Shown here: in pieces, positions 43,906 to 52,734 of the stretch | Layout: every line of letters begins with the position of its first letter | Numbering within the stretch: position 1 is the first letter of the stretch | NCBI GenBank assembly: GCA_024697025.1 | Contig: JAILGH010000022.1 | Span: 1 to 64,000 of the forward strand | Direction of reading: 5' to 3' | DNA length: 64,000 nt | Source of the DNA: Pseudobutyrivibrio sp. | GTDB lineage: Bacteria > Bacillota > Clostridia > Lachnospirales > Lachnospiraceae | The notes under the pieces: model-generated | Databases searched by the model: none | Told to the model about the DNA's origin: nothing | Seen by the model: the letters and a program-made list of their open reading frames with translations, nothing else | Made by a program: the position numbers and the translations under genes

Positions 43906-45411
43906 CTAGTCTTCCTTGTTCAAAATCCGATAAACTGCCGCCATATCAATATTATCTCTCACAACCTGAGCCAGCTTATCGTACTGGCCTTCCTTAAAGG
44001 CCTGATAGTCAAAATCTGCATCAGCCCCTAAGGTGCAGCCCTTCGTATTTGCGATATTATTTACAAGTAAAAATGCCAGGTCCTCATTATCAAAAATTCC
44101 ATGGACGTAAGTTCCAAGGACATTTCCCCTTTGAAGAAGAATAATATTGCCCTCTTCATCCCTTTCTACAACCATATCTGGCTCATCTAAATCAAGGTCC
44201 GAAAATCCATTGTGTATCTCGTAACCTACAAACTCTCTTCCAGACAAATCCTTAAAGAATCCCTTTAAATCATCGAAACAATCCTCAGTCTGGCTGCGGT
44301 ATTTCTGTCCAGATAATCTGGTAGTTAAAGGAAGTAATTCCAAGCCACGAATGCTACCTCCCTCTTCAACCACATCTGGGTCTGTAACCATATTTCCAAG
44401 TATTTGAAAGCCTCCGCAAATACCAACCACCGGTGAAGACTTGGCAAAGCGCTTTACAGCTGCCTCCATCCCAGATTCACGCATCCATCTAAGGTCAGCA
44501 ATTGTATTCTTGCTGCCAGGAATAACCACAAGTTCTGCACCTTCAATTTCCCTTGGATTTGTAATGAATCTCACCTGCACATTGGGTATACTTTCAAATG
44601 GCGCCAGATCAGTAAAGTTTGAAATCCTTGGCAGTCGAACAACCGCTATATCCACCACTACATTTTCAACTTCCCCAAAATTATTTCTAAGCCTCTCGCT
44701 AAGGCTATCCTCGTCATCTATCTGCAGCCTAGTGTATGGAACTGTACCAATAACAGGCACCTTTCCCATATCCTCAAGCATCTCTATTCCCGAATCAAGT
44801 AAAGTCTTATCTCCGCGGAATTTGTTTATCACAAGCCCCTTAACTCTATCTCTTTCCTTTGGCTCTAGAAGCTCCAAGGTACCAAGTAACTGTGCGAATA
44901 CTCCGCCTCTATCGATGTCTCCAACAAGTAAAACAGGAGCGTCCACAAGCTCTGCCATTCCCATATTTACAATATCATCCGCCTTTAGATTGATTTCAGC
45001 TGGGGAGCCTGCCCCCTCTATCACTATAACATCTGCCATCTCTTCTAGCTTATGAAATGCCTTCAAGATATCAGGAATCAATTTCTTCTTGTACGCAAAA
45101 TAATCTCTGGCAGACATATTTCCCATAACTTCGCCGTTTACAATCACCTGGGAGCCTATGTCATTAGTAGGCTTTAACAAAATAGGGTTCATGTAGACAC
45201 TAGGCGCCACACCGGCACACTCTGCCTGCATAGCCTGAGCCCTTCCAAGCTCCAATCCGTCTGCCGTAACAAAGGAGTTAAGGGCCATGTTTTGAGATTT
45301 GAAAGGCATAACCTTCAAACCGTCCTGTTTAAATATTCTACATAGGGCCCCTACTAGTAAGCTCTTGCCAACATTTGACATTGTGCCCTGAACCATAATT
45401 ACTTTTGCCAT
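43906..45411 (-). CDS. cbiP: cobyric acid synthase
   Basis: A 501-residue CbiP/CobQ glutamine-dependent amidase. The ATP-binding start is [20 protein letters not shown], followed by [25 protein letters not shown] and [19 protein letters not shown]; the amidotransferase domain has Cys in [15 protein letters not shown] and the late YVHGIFDN histidine. It adds four amide groups to adenosylcobyrinate diamide. Its substrate needs an adenosyltransferase that is not in this operon. Confidence 0.96.
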   Translation of the reverse strand: MAKVIMVQGTMSNVGKSLLVGALCRIFKQDGLKVMPFKSQNMALNSFVTADGLELGRAQAMQAECAGVAPSVYMNPILLKPTNDIGSQVIVNGEVMGNMSARDYFAYKKKLIPDILKAFHKLEEMADVIVIEGAGSPAEINLKADDIVNMGMAELVDAPVLLVGDIDRGGVFAQLLGTLELLEPKERDRVKGLVINKFRGDKTLLDSGIEMLEDMGKVPVIGTVPYTRLQIDDEDSLSERLRNNFGEVENVVVDIAVVRLPRISNFTDLAPFESIPNVQVRFITNPREIEGAELVVIPGSKNTIADLRWMRESGMEAAVKRFAKSSPVVGICGGFQILGNMVTDPDVVEEGGSIRGLELLPLTTRLSGQKYRSQTEDCFDDLKGFFKDLSGREFVGYEIHNGFSDLDLDEPDMVVERDEEGNIILLQRGNVLGTYVHGIFDNEDLAFLLVNNIANTKGCTLGADADFDYQAFKEGQYDKLAQVVRDNIDMAAVYRILNKED

Positions 45412-45420
45412 ATATACCCC

Positions 45421-46218
45421 TTATTTGGATTTCAAAATCGACTCTAGTCCCTTGGCATACTGCCACATAGATTCCACCAAAGGTGCCCCCGTGCCCTTTT
45501 TCATGTGATAAATCTCCTCAATCTGTGGACCAGTTATAACCTCATTTGGCTTTCCGATTTTAACAACCTTTCCTCCATCCACAGCCACAACATAATCCGC
45601 CACCGCTGGGACAAACTCCAGCTCATGAATGGACATTAAAACTGCTATATTCTTCTCTCTTGCCAACCTTTTAATTACCGACAAAATATCTATCTTAAAC
45701 TGGATATCTAAAAATGACGTTGGTTCATCTAATATCAAAACCTTTGGCTCCTGACAAATTGCTCTTGCAAGCATCACTCGCTGCTTTTGCCCATCACTTA
45801 TTTTCATAAAATCCTTGTCAGCCACATTTTTAGCCCCAACTAACTTAATGGCCTCTTCTACCCTTTCAAGATCCTCCTTAGCAAGAAGCCCCAGCCTTCC
45901 AGTATAAGGATATCTACCGGTAGCCACCACTTCATAAGCGCTCATAAGCTCTGGCCTAACTGGCTCTGTTGTAACCATTGAAAGAGTCTTTGCCAAATCC
46001 TCTTCAGATAAATTCTCCTCATCATTTCCAAGGACAAATACCTTGCCCTCAAGCTTTTGAATCTGCCTAACAATGGTCTTTAATACCGTGGATTTGCCGG
46101 CTCCATTTGGCCCAATTAAAGCCACAATATCCCCCTGCTCAACCGTAAAGGTGGCCTGCTCAATAACTGGATTCTTATAACCCACAGTCAAAGACTGTAA
46201 ATCTATACCTTTAGCCAT
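45421..46218 (-). CDS. corrinoid/iron-type ABC transporter ATPase
   Basis: A 265-residue ATPase of the FecE/BtuD class. Walker A GPNGAGKST is near residue 36, the signature is ISDGQKQRVMLARA (a variant of LSGGQ), and Walker B is VLILDEPTSFLD, followed by the H-loop His in LMSIHELEF. It energises the permease encoded next to it; the two genes overlap by 8 bases. The operon suggests a cobalamin, cobinamide or other tetrapyrrole cargo. Confidence 0.93.
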   Translation of the reverse strand: MAKGIDLQSLTVGYKNPVIEQATFTVEQGDIVALIGPNGAGKSTVLKTIVRQIQKLEGKVFVLGNDEENLSEEDLAKTLSMVTTEPVRPELMSAYEVVATGRYPYTGRLGLLAKEDLERVEEAIKLVGAKNVADKDFMKISDGQKQRVMLARAICQEPKVLILDEPTSFLDIQFKIDILSVIKRLAREKNIAVLMSIHELEFVPAVADYVVAVDGGKVVKIGKPNEVITGPQIEEIYHMKKGTGAPLVESMWQYAKGLESILKSK

Positions 46219-47224
46219 GGGAAACCTCCCTACGTTTAATAATCAGATATATAACCACTGGCCCAAGGCCCAAGGCTGTAATAGCACTGATGCTCAATTC
46301 TCTAGGTGCAAATGCCGTTCTTGCAATGCAATCACAAATGAGAGTGATAATTGCTCCGCCCAAAAATGTTGCAGGAATCATCACTATGGGCTTTGCAGTT
46401 TTCAAAATTGATTTCATAATGTGAGGCACCGCTATACCTATAAAAGATATTGGCCCAGCAAAAGCTGTTACAGTTGCCGAAAGTATACTTGAAAACAAAA
46501 TCAAAAGAATTCTAAGCCTTTTAATGTTCACCCCCATATTTCTAGCGTATGCCTCTCCCAACTGATAGGCTCCAATTGGTTTAGAAATATAAAAGGTAAA
46601 TAATAATGTCACAAAAACTATGATTACAGAAATAATCACATCGTCCCAGGCAATTCCAGAAAAGCTGCCTAAAGACCAGTTGTGGAGATTAACAATGTTG
46701 CTGTCATCCGCAAATGCGATAACGAATTCCGTAATTGCGGAACAGATATATCCAATCATGACTCCACACACAACTAGAAATGACATGTTTTTGACTTTGT
46801 TTGCAAGTATCATAACAAAGCCCATTGATAACAATGAGCCAATAAAAGCTGCTATAACCATTCCCATGGAGCTTATGTATACCCCTTGGCTTAAAAGTCC
46901 AACCATCACAAGGGCAACTATCAGCTTAGCTCCAGAAGAAATACCAAGCACATAAGGTCCAGCAATTGGATTTCCAAAAAAGATTTGAAGCAAAAATCCA
47001 GAAGTTGCCAGGGCGCCGCCAAGAACTATGGCCGCAATAACCCTAGGCAATCTAATAGAAATAATAATCTTTCCAAGATAAACATCCCCTGGATTAACCA
47101 GCGATTTAATAATGTCCTTCACCCTAATGTCAGCACTGCCCATGCCAACAGTAATGATGAACAACATAAATAGCACCACTATCATTATCCCAAATATTAA
47201 CCCATAACGTCTGCTATTATTCAC
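46211..47224 (-). CDS. corrinoid/iron-type ABC transporter permease
   Basis: A 337-residue permease of the BtuC/FecCD type with about ten transmembrane helices. Motifs include IRLPRVIAAIVLGGALATSGFLLQ, NPIAGPYVLGISSGAKL and FIGIAVPHIMKSI, where most relatives have a FVGLIVPH loop that meets the ATPase. The GTG at 47224 has GGGGGA 7 bases upstream and overlaps the stop of the binding-protein gene (GTGAATAA); a TTG at 47239 is less likely. Confidence 0.9.
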   Translation of the reverse strand: MNNSRRYGLIFGIMIVVLFMLFIITVGMGSADIRVKDIIKSLVNPGDVYLGKIIISIRLPRVIAAIVLGGALATSGFLLQIFFGNPIAGPYVLGISSGAKLIVALVMVGLLSQGVYISSMGMVIAAFIGSLLSMGFVMILANKVKNMSFLVVCGVMIGYICSAITEFVIAFADDSNIVNLHNWSLGSFSGIAWDDVIISVIIVFVTLLFTFYISKPIGAYQLGEAYARNMGVNIKRLRILLILFSSILSATVTAFAGPISFIGIAVPHIMKSILKTAKPIVMIPATFLGGAIITLICDCIARTAFAPRELSISAITALGLGPVVIYLIIKRREVSHG

Positions 47225-48740
47225 TCTGGCTTCCCCCAAGTTTATAAATGTAAGTCAAATTTTTGTCCTTATCATTCAAAATAATATTTACATCCTCTAT
47301 AAATTCTGCCACATCTCCGCTCTGTTGGAAATAGCCCTTATCCAAACAATATACTTTACCTGACTTTACGGCCTTAAAATCCCTTAAAATTTCAGCCTTA
47401 GATAAAAGCTCTTCTAGACTTTCCAACTCTCCTACTATGGTGCTGTTATATATTAAAATATCTGCATCAACAGCTCCCATATAAAAATCTTCCGCAGTTA
47501 TTTTCATGTTAGAAACCGCATTGTCCTCAGTCACTTCCAAATCCTTTGGCACATAAACACCGCCGGCCATATCAATCATAGAAGTAATGTAATCCCCTGG
47601 CTTTCTAACACTAATCATACCATTAGAATCCACAGTAAAAAATGCAACTGTCTTTCCTGTATTTTCAAAATCAGAAATATTCTTTACTCGCTTTTTCTGG
47701 GCATTGAAAAAATTCTCCGCAATCTCAGTTTTGCCATAAATAAGTCCATATAGCTTTATCCACTCCACCCTACCAAGTGGACTTTTCTCGTAGCTTGAAC
47801 GTTCTACAATTACTGGTATACCAAGGGACTCTAGCTTTTCTTTAACCTCAGGATTGTGGTAGATCATGGTATTTTCAATAGCTAAATTGCAATTATCAGA
47901 AACCAACAATTCATAGTCCGGAGCAGAATACTTGCCTGCGTACAAGATATCATCTGATTCCATTCTATCTACAGCTTCATCAATATACCAGTCTTCCTCC
48001 TCTGTGCCAGTAAACTTGATATTATCAAGAGCGCTAATACTAGCTATCAAATCCATTACCGAAGTTGAAACTAAATAGGTGCTGTCTACATCAGAAAGAT
48101 ACACCACGTTTTTAGATACGCCAGCTGGTTTCTTTGCAATCGAGCCAAAAAGAATATACTGAGGGCTTTCATCCCCTCCAATTGTTATAAATGAATATGC
48201 ATTTCCTTTTGCATCTGAGTAGTAGTCAACTGCATATTCCTTGGCATATTCTAAGACCATGGAACCCGTCTTTGTCAAATTGCCTAGACTTACTGGCTCA
48301 TCCTTAGACTCTACAGCATCAACTTTCTCTTCTTCTTTGCCAACATCTGTCTGTTTGTCTGGGCTAAAAACAGTGATGGTGTACTCTATCTCATGAGGCA
48401 CACTCATGGCGGTTGTATCTGCAATTACCGTAAATGGCTTATCAAATTCCTCAAATGGTATTACAAATACGGAATTTGCTCCAGCTTCAGCGCTGTTATC
48501 ATAGCGCACTTCATCTACAATCATATAATCGTAGTTTGAGCTAGACCAAATCAACTCAACTGATTTATCTGCCCCTTCTTTATAAACCTCTGCAGGAGAA
48601 TTAACAGATGCTCTTCCACTTCCGCCTTCTAGCGTCACTTGACACTGGTAAGTATTTTTTTCTATCTTGTTATTATTAATATAGCTGCAGCCAGTGAGCA
48701 AAATTGCTATGGCCGCAGCTAATACTGTTACTCTTTTCAT
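47217..48740 (-). CDS. ABC binding lipoprotein with extra N-terminal domain
   Basis: A 507-residue lipoprotein (lipobox LTGC, Cys18). Residues about 30-150 form a beta-rich domain (CQVTLEGGSGRASVNSPAEV, IWSSSNYDYMIVD) that resembles NEAT-type or similar tetrapyrrole-binding folds; residues about 165-500 are a BtuF/FecB class III binding protein (ISVRKPGDYITSMIDMAGG, ADILIYNSTIVGELESLEELL, VYCLDKGYFQQSGD). It supplies ligand to the permease and ATPase. The added domain makes it longer than usual BtuF; it may take ligand from the small lipoprotein upstream. Family naming of the N-domain is tentative. Confidence 0.83.
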   Translation of the reverse strand: MKRVTVLAAAIAILLTGCSYINNNKIEKNTYQCQVTLEGGSGRASVNSPAEVYKEGADKSVELIWSSSNYDYMIVDEVRYDNSAEAGANSVFVIPFEEFDKPFTVIADTTAMSVPHEIEYTITVFSPDKQTDVGKEEEKVDAVESKDEPVSLGNLTKTGSMVLEYAKEYAVDYYSDAKGNAYSFITIGGDESPQYILFGSIAKKPAGVSKNVVYLSDVDSTYLVSTSVMDLIASISALDNIKFTGTEEEDWYIDEAVDRMESDDILYAGKYSAPDYELLVSDNCNLAIENTMIYHNPEVKEKLESLGIPVIVERSSYEKSPLGRVEWIKLYGLIYGKTEIAENFFNAQKKRVKNISDFENTGKTVAFFTVDSNGMISVRKPGDYITSMIDMAGGVYVPKDLEVTEDNAVSNMKITAEDFYMGAVDADILIYNSTIVGELESLEELLSKAEILRDFKAVKSGKVYCLDKGYFQQSGDVAEFIEDVNIILNDKDKNLTYIYKLGGSQSE

Positions 48741-48747
48741 TAAAAGA

Positions 48748-49332
48748 TTATTCCTCTTCAGAAGATTCTACAGGGTTTGAAACCTTAACCTTGTGGTCAT
48801 ACCAAGTACCCTTGGTACCGATTAAAGCTAAATCAAACTCTTCATCGATAGCAGCTACCGGTACATCAAATCCATTTACCTCTTCTGTTGTACCGTCATC
48901 GTACTCTACTGTATCAACTGTTGGCTGAAGAATACCCTCTGTATCCCCCTCGGCATCAGCAGCAAGTCCTGGATATAGATTAACAATATTCTTTGAAGTA
49001 AGAGAAATGTGGACTGTTCCAACACCATCTTTTACTGTGAGTGTTCCTTTGTCATTTAAAGCCTCGTTAACATGGAACATACTGCTGTCTGTAGTAAAGT
49101 CTACTTCATAAACTCCGTCAGCTAAATCTAATATAGCTGTATTAGCTTCAGCAACTGAAGTAGGTTCCTCTGGCTTGTCCTCTGCCTCTGCAGGAGCTTC
49201 CTCGCTTACCTCTTCTGAAACTGTCTCTTCAGCAACCTCCTGCTCTTGAATAGTCGCTGAATCATTATTACTTCCACAAGCTGTACATGCCACTAGACAT
49301 GCAAGCATAATTCCTAAAAATTTTCTTTTCAT
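48748..49332 (-). CDS. small acidic lipoprotein, NEAT-like domain
   Basis: A 194-residue lipoprotein (lipobox CTAC, Cys19) with a long Glu/Ala linker, then one beta-rich domain: LADGVYEVDFTTDSSMFHVNE, LTVKDGVGTVHISLTSKNIVNLYPG and WYDHKVKVSN. The layout, beginning with a D-G-x-Y strand and ending in a binding edge, recalls NEAT haem-binding domains, but the usual Tyr pair cannot be confirmed. It lies between the exported cobaltochelatase and the binding protein, so it may hold or pass tetrapyrroles at the cell surface. Inference from context. Confidence 0.7.
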   Translation of the reverse strand: MKRKFLGIMLACLVACTACGSNNDSATIQEQEVAEETVSEEVSEEAPAEAEDKPEEPTSVAEANTAILDLADGVYEVDFTTDSSMFHVNEALNDKGTLTVKDGVGTVHISLTSKNIVNLYPGLAADAEGDTEGILQPTVDTVEYDDGTTEEVNGFDVPVAAIDEEFDLALIGTKGTWYDHKVKVSNPVESSEEE

Positions 49333-49352
49333 TTTTTGCCTCTAATCTTTGT

Positions 49353-50555
49353 TTATTTTAATGCTGCCTTTGTATGCTCTACATAAATCTTTTGAACAGC
49401 CTCGATTTCACCTAAGCCTGCAATCTGGCAATCAATTGACTCAAAATCGCCTGCTGCTGTAAACATAGACTTCCATGAATCCTCATCGTCACCTGCCATA
49501 TCGTTGTTTGCGTGATCACCAGCAACAACCATAAGTGGTCTAAGAACAACCTTTGTATATCCAGCCGCCTTAACAGCCTCAATAATATTCTCGCAAGCTG
49601 TCTCCTCAGGCTCACCCTCTACTGTTCCGATGTATACGTTGTCATATCCAAGCTTATCCATCTGAGTCTGCATCTGAGAATATGTAACCTTCGCTGTGTG
49701 ACTTGTACCATGTCCCATAAATACAAATGCTACACCATCCTTTGCAGCTGCCTCTATTGAAGCAAAGTTTCCATCAGCAACTGCCTGAGCAACTACTGCC
49801 TTTGCAACATTCTTCTTGTCAGCGTTAATATCATTTGCATCTGCTCCAACCTGTCCAAGCAATGGCTCAGCAATCTTTACTGAATCAAACTTGTCGCTAT
49901 AGCTTTCTACAGCTGCTGCCAAATCATCATACTCAGCGCCGTGCATAAGGTGTGTAGGCTGAACTACAAGAGTCTTAACACCGTTTGCCACAGCTCTATC
50001 TAATGCCTGCTCCACATTATCAATCTTCTCATCATCACGTGCCTGAATATGATTAATGATAATCTGTGATGTAAATGCTCTGCGAACTGACCAATTTGGA
50101 TTTGCCTTTGCGATGGCCTTTTCTACTCCACCGATGTCAGCTGCTCTGCTATCATTAAATGATGTACCAAAACTTACAACAAGGATTTCCTTCTCGCCGA
50201 TTTCATCCTGATTTAAAGGATCATCTGCAGAAGCATCACCTGTATCTCTACCAAAGTAATCAGGGTCAGCGTTCTCGCCTTCAACTAATTCCTTCTGGGC
50301 ATCTGTAAGATTATCCCAAGCCTGCTTAGCTGCGGCACACTGCTCATCTGTACTGTCATTGCGCTCTTGAACGTAAATAGCATCAATAAGTGCTGCACAA
50401 TTATCTGCTGCCACTTGATCTTCATCCTCCTGTGAAATTTCCACTGCCTCTTGCTCTGTCTCAGGTGCAGTTGGCTTCTTGGATGTGTCACCACATGCCA
50501 TAAATGAACTTGCAACCATAACCATAGCAAGTCCAAACACTAATTGTTTCTTCAT
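49353..50555 (-). CDS. cbiK: sirohydrochlorin cobaltochelatase, lipoprotein form
   Basis: A 400-residue CbiK with an added export part. Residues 1-21 are a lipoprotein signal peptide (lipobox SFMAC, Cys21), followed by an acidic linker and a helical piece (residues about 45-95). The chelatase begins EILVVSFGTSFNDSRAADIGG; metal-site residues are visible in QPTHLMHGAEYDD, FMGHGTSHTA, GTVEGEPEET and VVAGDHANNDMAGDD. It inserts cobalt into sirohydrochlorin, but the lipobox puts it outside the cytoplasm, away from the later enzymes. First gene after the riboswitch; GGAGG precedes ATG 50555. Confidence 0.92.
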   Translation of the reverse strand: MKKQLVFGLAMVMVASSFMACGDTSKKPTAPETEQEAVEISQEDEDQVAADNCAALIDAIYVQERNDSTDEQCAAAKQAWDNLTDAQKELVEGENADPDYFGRDTGDASADDPLNQDEIGEKEILVVSFGTSFNDSRAADIGGVEKAIAKANPNWSVRRAFTSQIIINHIQARDDEKIDNVEQALDRAVANGVKTLVVQPTHLMHGAEYDDLAAAVESYSDKFDSVKIAEPLLGQVGADANDINADKKNVAKAVVAQAVADGNFASIEAAAKDGVAFVFMGHGTSHTAKVTYSQMQTQMDKLGYDNVYIGTVEGEPEETACENIIEAVKAAGYTKVVLRPLMVVAGDHANNDMAGDDEDSWKSMFTAAGDFESIDCQIAGLGEIEAVQKIYVEHTKAALK

Positions 50556-50597
50556 TATAATTTCCTCCATAATGAAAATATATGCAGACTCAAAAAT

Positions 50598-50620
50598 TAA
50601 AAAAGGGCCCAAGTGGACCC
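50598..50620 (-). terminator. riboswitch expression-platform terminator
   Basis: On the minus strand GGGTCC, loop ACTT, GGGCCC, then TTTTTTAATTTTT. It lies between the cobalamin aptamer and cbiK, the position expected for ligand-induced termination. Confidence 0.85.
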
Positions 50621-50672
50621 TAACAATCATAATAAATTAAGATTCGAAGTCCGCAAATCATTAATTGTAAGA

Positions 50673-50838
50673 TTAGGCAGGTCTCCTGACTTCGATCAAC
50701 GCTTGCTTTCCCTTCCCAATAAAACTCAGTGTTTTTGAAAGCAAACTCCCTAACACAGTGACGGCTTCGTTCTGGATTCTCACCAGATTCCCTTTTCACC
50801 CATACTACTTCGTATAAACGAAACATATGGACACCTTA
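50673..50838 (-). ncRNA. cobalamin riboswitch
   Basis: The minus strand contains the hallmarks of the cobalamin aptamer in order: AAGGTGTCC..., GGGTGAAAAGGGAATCTGG, TGAGAATCCAGAACG, AGCCGTCACTGTG (B12-box region with the CACTG), and the 3' AGTCAGGAGACCTGCC. Length about 165 nt, within the normal range. It precedes a terminator and the cbiK-to-cobD operon, so cobalamin should shut the operon off. Confidence 0.95.
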
Positions 50839-50851
50839 ATCCCTATGAAAC

Positions 50852-50880
50852 ATATTATATTTTTTCGCCTCTTAGGTCAA
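50852..50880 (-). promoter_or_regulatory. promoter of cobalamin operon
   Basis: TTGACC (50880-50875), a 17-base spacer and TAATAT (50857-50852) on the minus strand; the overlapping TATAAT gives a 15-base spacer. It starts 5 bases after the stop codon of the GGDEF-EAL gene and lies just ahead of the riboswitch. Confidence 0.8.
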
Positions 50881-50884
50881 ACCT

Positions 50885-52633
50885 TTATTCATTAGAAATA
50901 GACACAATTACAACCTCTAATGCCACTGCTTTCGTCAGCTCATTTTTTCCTATTGCCTTCAAAAATACATCAACAAGGAATTTTCCCTCATGGCTATTCT
51001 GTAACCTCTCCCATTTACCAGATTCAAAGCACTTATCAACTGCCTCCATAAATCGTGGTTCCGGCATCCTTTTAATCAATATTTTACCAGTGCCCAAATC
51101 CTCTTTATTGATAAACTCTGTATTGAGCAAAAACATGGCATAGGTCTTGTTGTACCTTAGAATCTCTAGCTGGCCATCAACTATTTCTATTACCCCCATA
51201 GGGTGTGGGCCAAAGAAATTATCAGGATCAATTTGATATTCCTCATCAATATCCGGTTCAATCAAGTTAGCCTTACTGATTAGTTCGTAGTACTTTGACT
51301 CACTAACTTCCTCTGTAGGATTTCCGATACTTGTTTTAATAATCAAATGCTTGTTTTCAAGAGAATTTGGCTTGCCCCAATAGTAACCCTGCATTTTATT
51401 TGCACCAATTTCTCTTAAAAATCTAGCTTGTTCTATTGTCTCAACACCCTCTATGACTGTATCTATATCAAGCTTTGTAATCATCTGGACCAATTCCTTC
51501 ATGATTACATGATTCTTCTTGGACTCAGCAAATTCTCGCATGAATCTCATATCAAACTTGATTGTGTCAAAATCAAAGCTTTGCAGCATGTTAAGAGATG
51601 AATAGCCACTGCCAAAATCATCCATCCAAATCTTAAAGCCCGCAGCATGAACCTTTGCAATCTGCTCCTGCAAAAAATCTTTATCTAGTGTTGATGCACT
51701 CTCTGTTACCTCAAGAGTAATCAAACTTGGATCTATATTTGCAAACCTAACTCGTTTTAAAATCTCTCCAACTATATCGCATAAATGAAAATCATATTTT
51801 GAAATGTTAATAGATACAGGAATAACCGGAAGCCCCAAACTCTTGGTATGGTTCATATCAGCAAGAGCCATCTCCACAATGTGCAAATCCAAAAGATGTA
51901 TCAGTTTGGCATCTTCTAGCACATAGATAAACTCGTCCGGTGGAATTATTCCCTCCGTAGGGTCAATCCATCTAGCAAGGGCCTCTTCATCACAGATCTT
52001 GCCGTTAACCGAACGAATAATTGGCTGGTAATATGGCCTTATCCATTTTTCCTCTATAGCTTTTTCGAAATTATTTAAGACATAAATAACTCTATTAGAC
52101 CTTTTATGTAACTCCTCGTCATAAAAAGTGTACGTACAAACGTGAACACCCTTTTCCTTATCGCTGGCAAGCTTTGCTCTATCGCAGGCGGTACTTGCAC
52201 TTACATCCTCAAAAGACATAGGATAAATGCCTGCATGTACCGGCAACGTTCTTCCGTCATTAACGTGTTTAAAATCCTTAAAAATGGCAAGGAGCTTGTC
52301 CTCAATCCCCTCCTCATCGCCAAAAGCCGCAAAATGATCCTGCCCCATTCTGCCGCAGCATTTTACGGAAAAATGGTTCTCCAACACTTTGGCAAAAGCA
52401 ATCAGCAAATTGTCCCCTTCCTTTAGCCCATACTTTTCGTTAAAGAACTTCATTCCCTTTAAATCAAAATACAGCATAACAGGACGCTTGCCATCAGCCA
52501 CCATCAACTTTTTGCCTGCGTCCGCCAACTGCAAAAAATAGGACATATTAGGCAAACTCGTCAGTGTATCAAACTGATTTTCTCGAATAAGGCGCTTATT
52601 CCTTTCTACTCTCTCTAACTCATTCATAGCCAT
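50885..52633 (-). CDS. EAL phosphodiesterase with degenerate GGDEF domain
   Basis: A 582-residue cyclic-di-GMP protein. The GGDEF domain (about 25-180) has GQDHF in place of the active motif, so it should not make cyclic-di-GMP. The EAL domain (about 195-440) keeps CDEEALARW, VSINISKYDF, LEVTES, WMDDFGSGYSS, IKFDMRFM and VIEGVET, so phosphodiesterase activity is likely. A PAS-like tail (about 470-575: GVIEIVDGQLEILRYNKTYAMF) follows. No membrane segment. ATG 52633 has GGAGG 6 bases upstream. A TATAAT on the minus strand at 52693 is a possible promoter; the large palindrome lies farther upstream. Confidence 0.92.
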   Translation of the reverse strand: MAMNELERVERNKRLIRENQFDTLTSLPNMSYFLQLADAGKKLMVADGKRPVMLYFDLKGMKFFNEKYGLKEGDNLLIAFAKVLENHFSVKCCGRMGQDHFAAFGDEEGIEDKLLAIFKDFKHVNDGRTLPVHAGIYPMSFEDVSASTACDRAKLASDKEKGVHVCTYTFYDEELHKRSNRVIYVLNNFEKAIEEKWIRPYYQPIIRSVNGKICDEEALARWIDPTEGIIPPDEFIYVLEDAKLIHLLDLHIVEMALADMNHTKSLGLPVIPVSINISKYDFHLCDIVGEILKRVRFANIDPSLITLEVTESASTLDKDFLQEQIAKVHAAGFKIWMDDFGSGYSSLNMLQSFDFDTIKFDMRFMREFAESKKNHVIMKELVQMITKLDIDTVIEGVETIEQARFLREIGANKMQGYYWGKPNSLENKHLIIKTSIGNPTEEVSESKYYELISKANLIEPDIDEEYQIDPDNFFGPHPMGVIEIVDGQLEILRYNKTYAMFLLNTEFINKEDLGTGKILIKRMPEPRFMEAVDKCFESGKWERLQNSHEGKFLVDVFLKAIGKNELTKAVALEVVIVSISNE

Positions 52634-52734
52634 ACATGCCCTCCAAAGACACAACAGCTATCCTCCCCAGCACACGGCTCAAATTGAATTATAACCAATA
52701 AATATGGATATATTGTGGACACTTTGTGGCTGTC

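Noticed and set aside
44441-45055. 204-codon open frame on the plus strand inside cbiP
   Set aside because: It is the antisense shadow of a well-supported cobyric acid synthase, is rich in Ser/Thr/Ile without domains and has no ribosome binding site.
50620-50826. 68-codon open frame on the minus strand
   Set aside because: It falls entirely within the cobalamin riboswitch, whose conserved bases explain the sequence.
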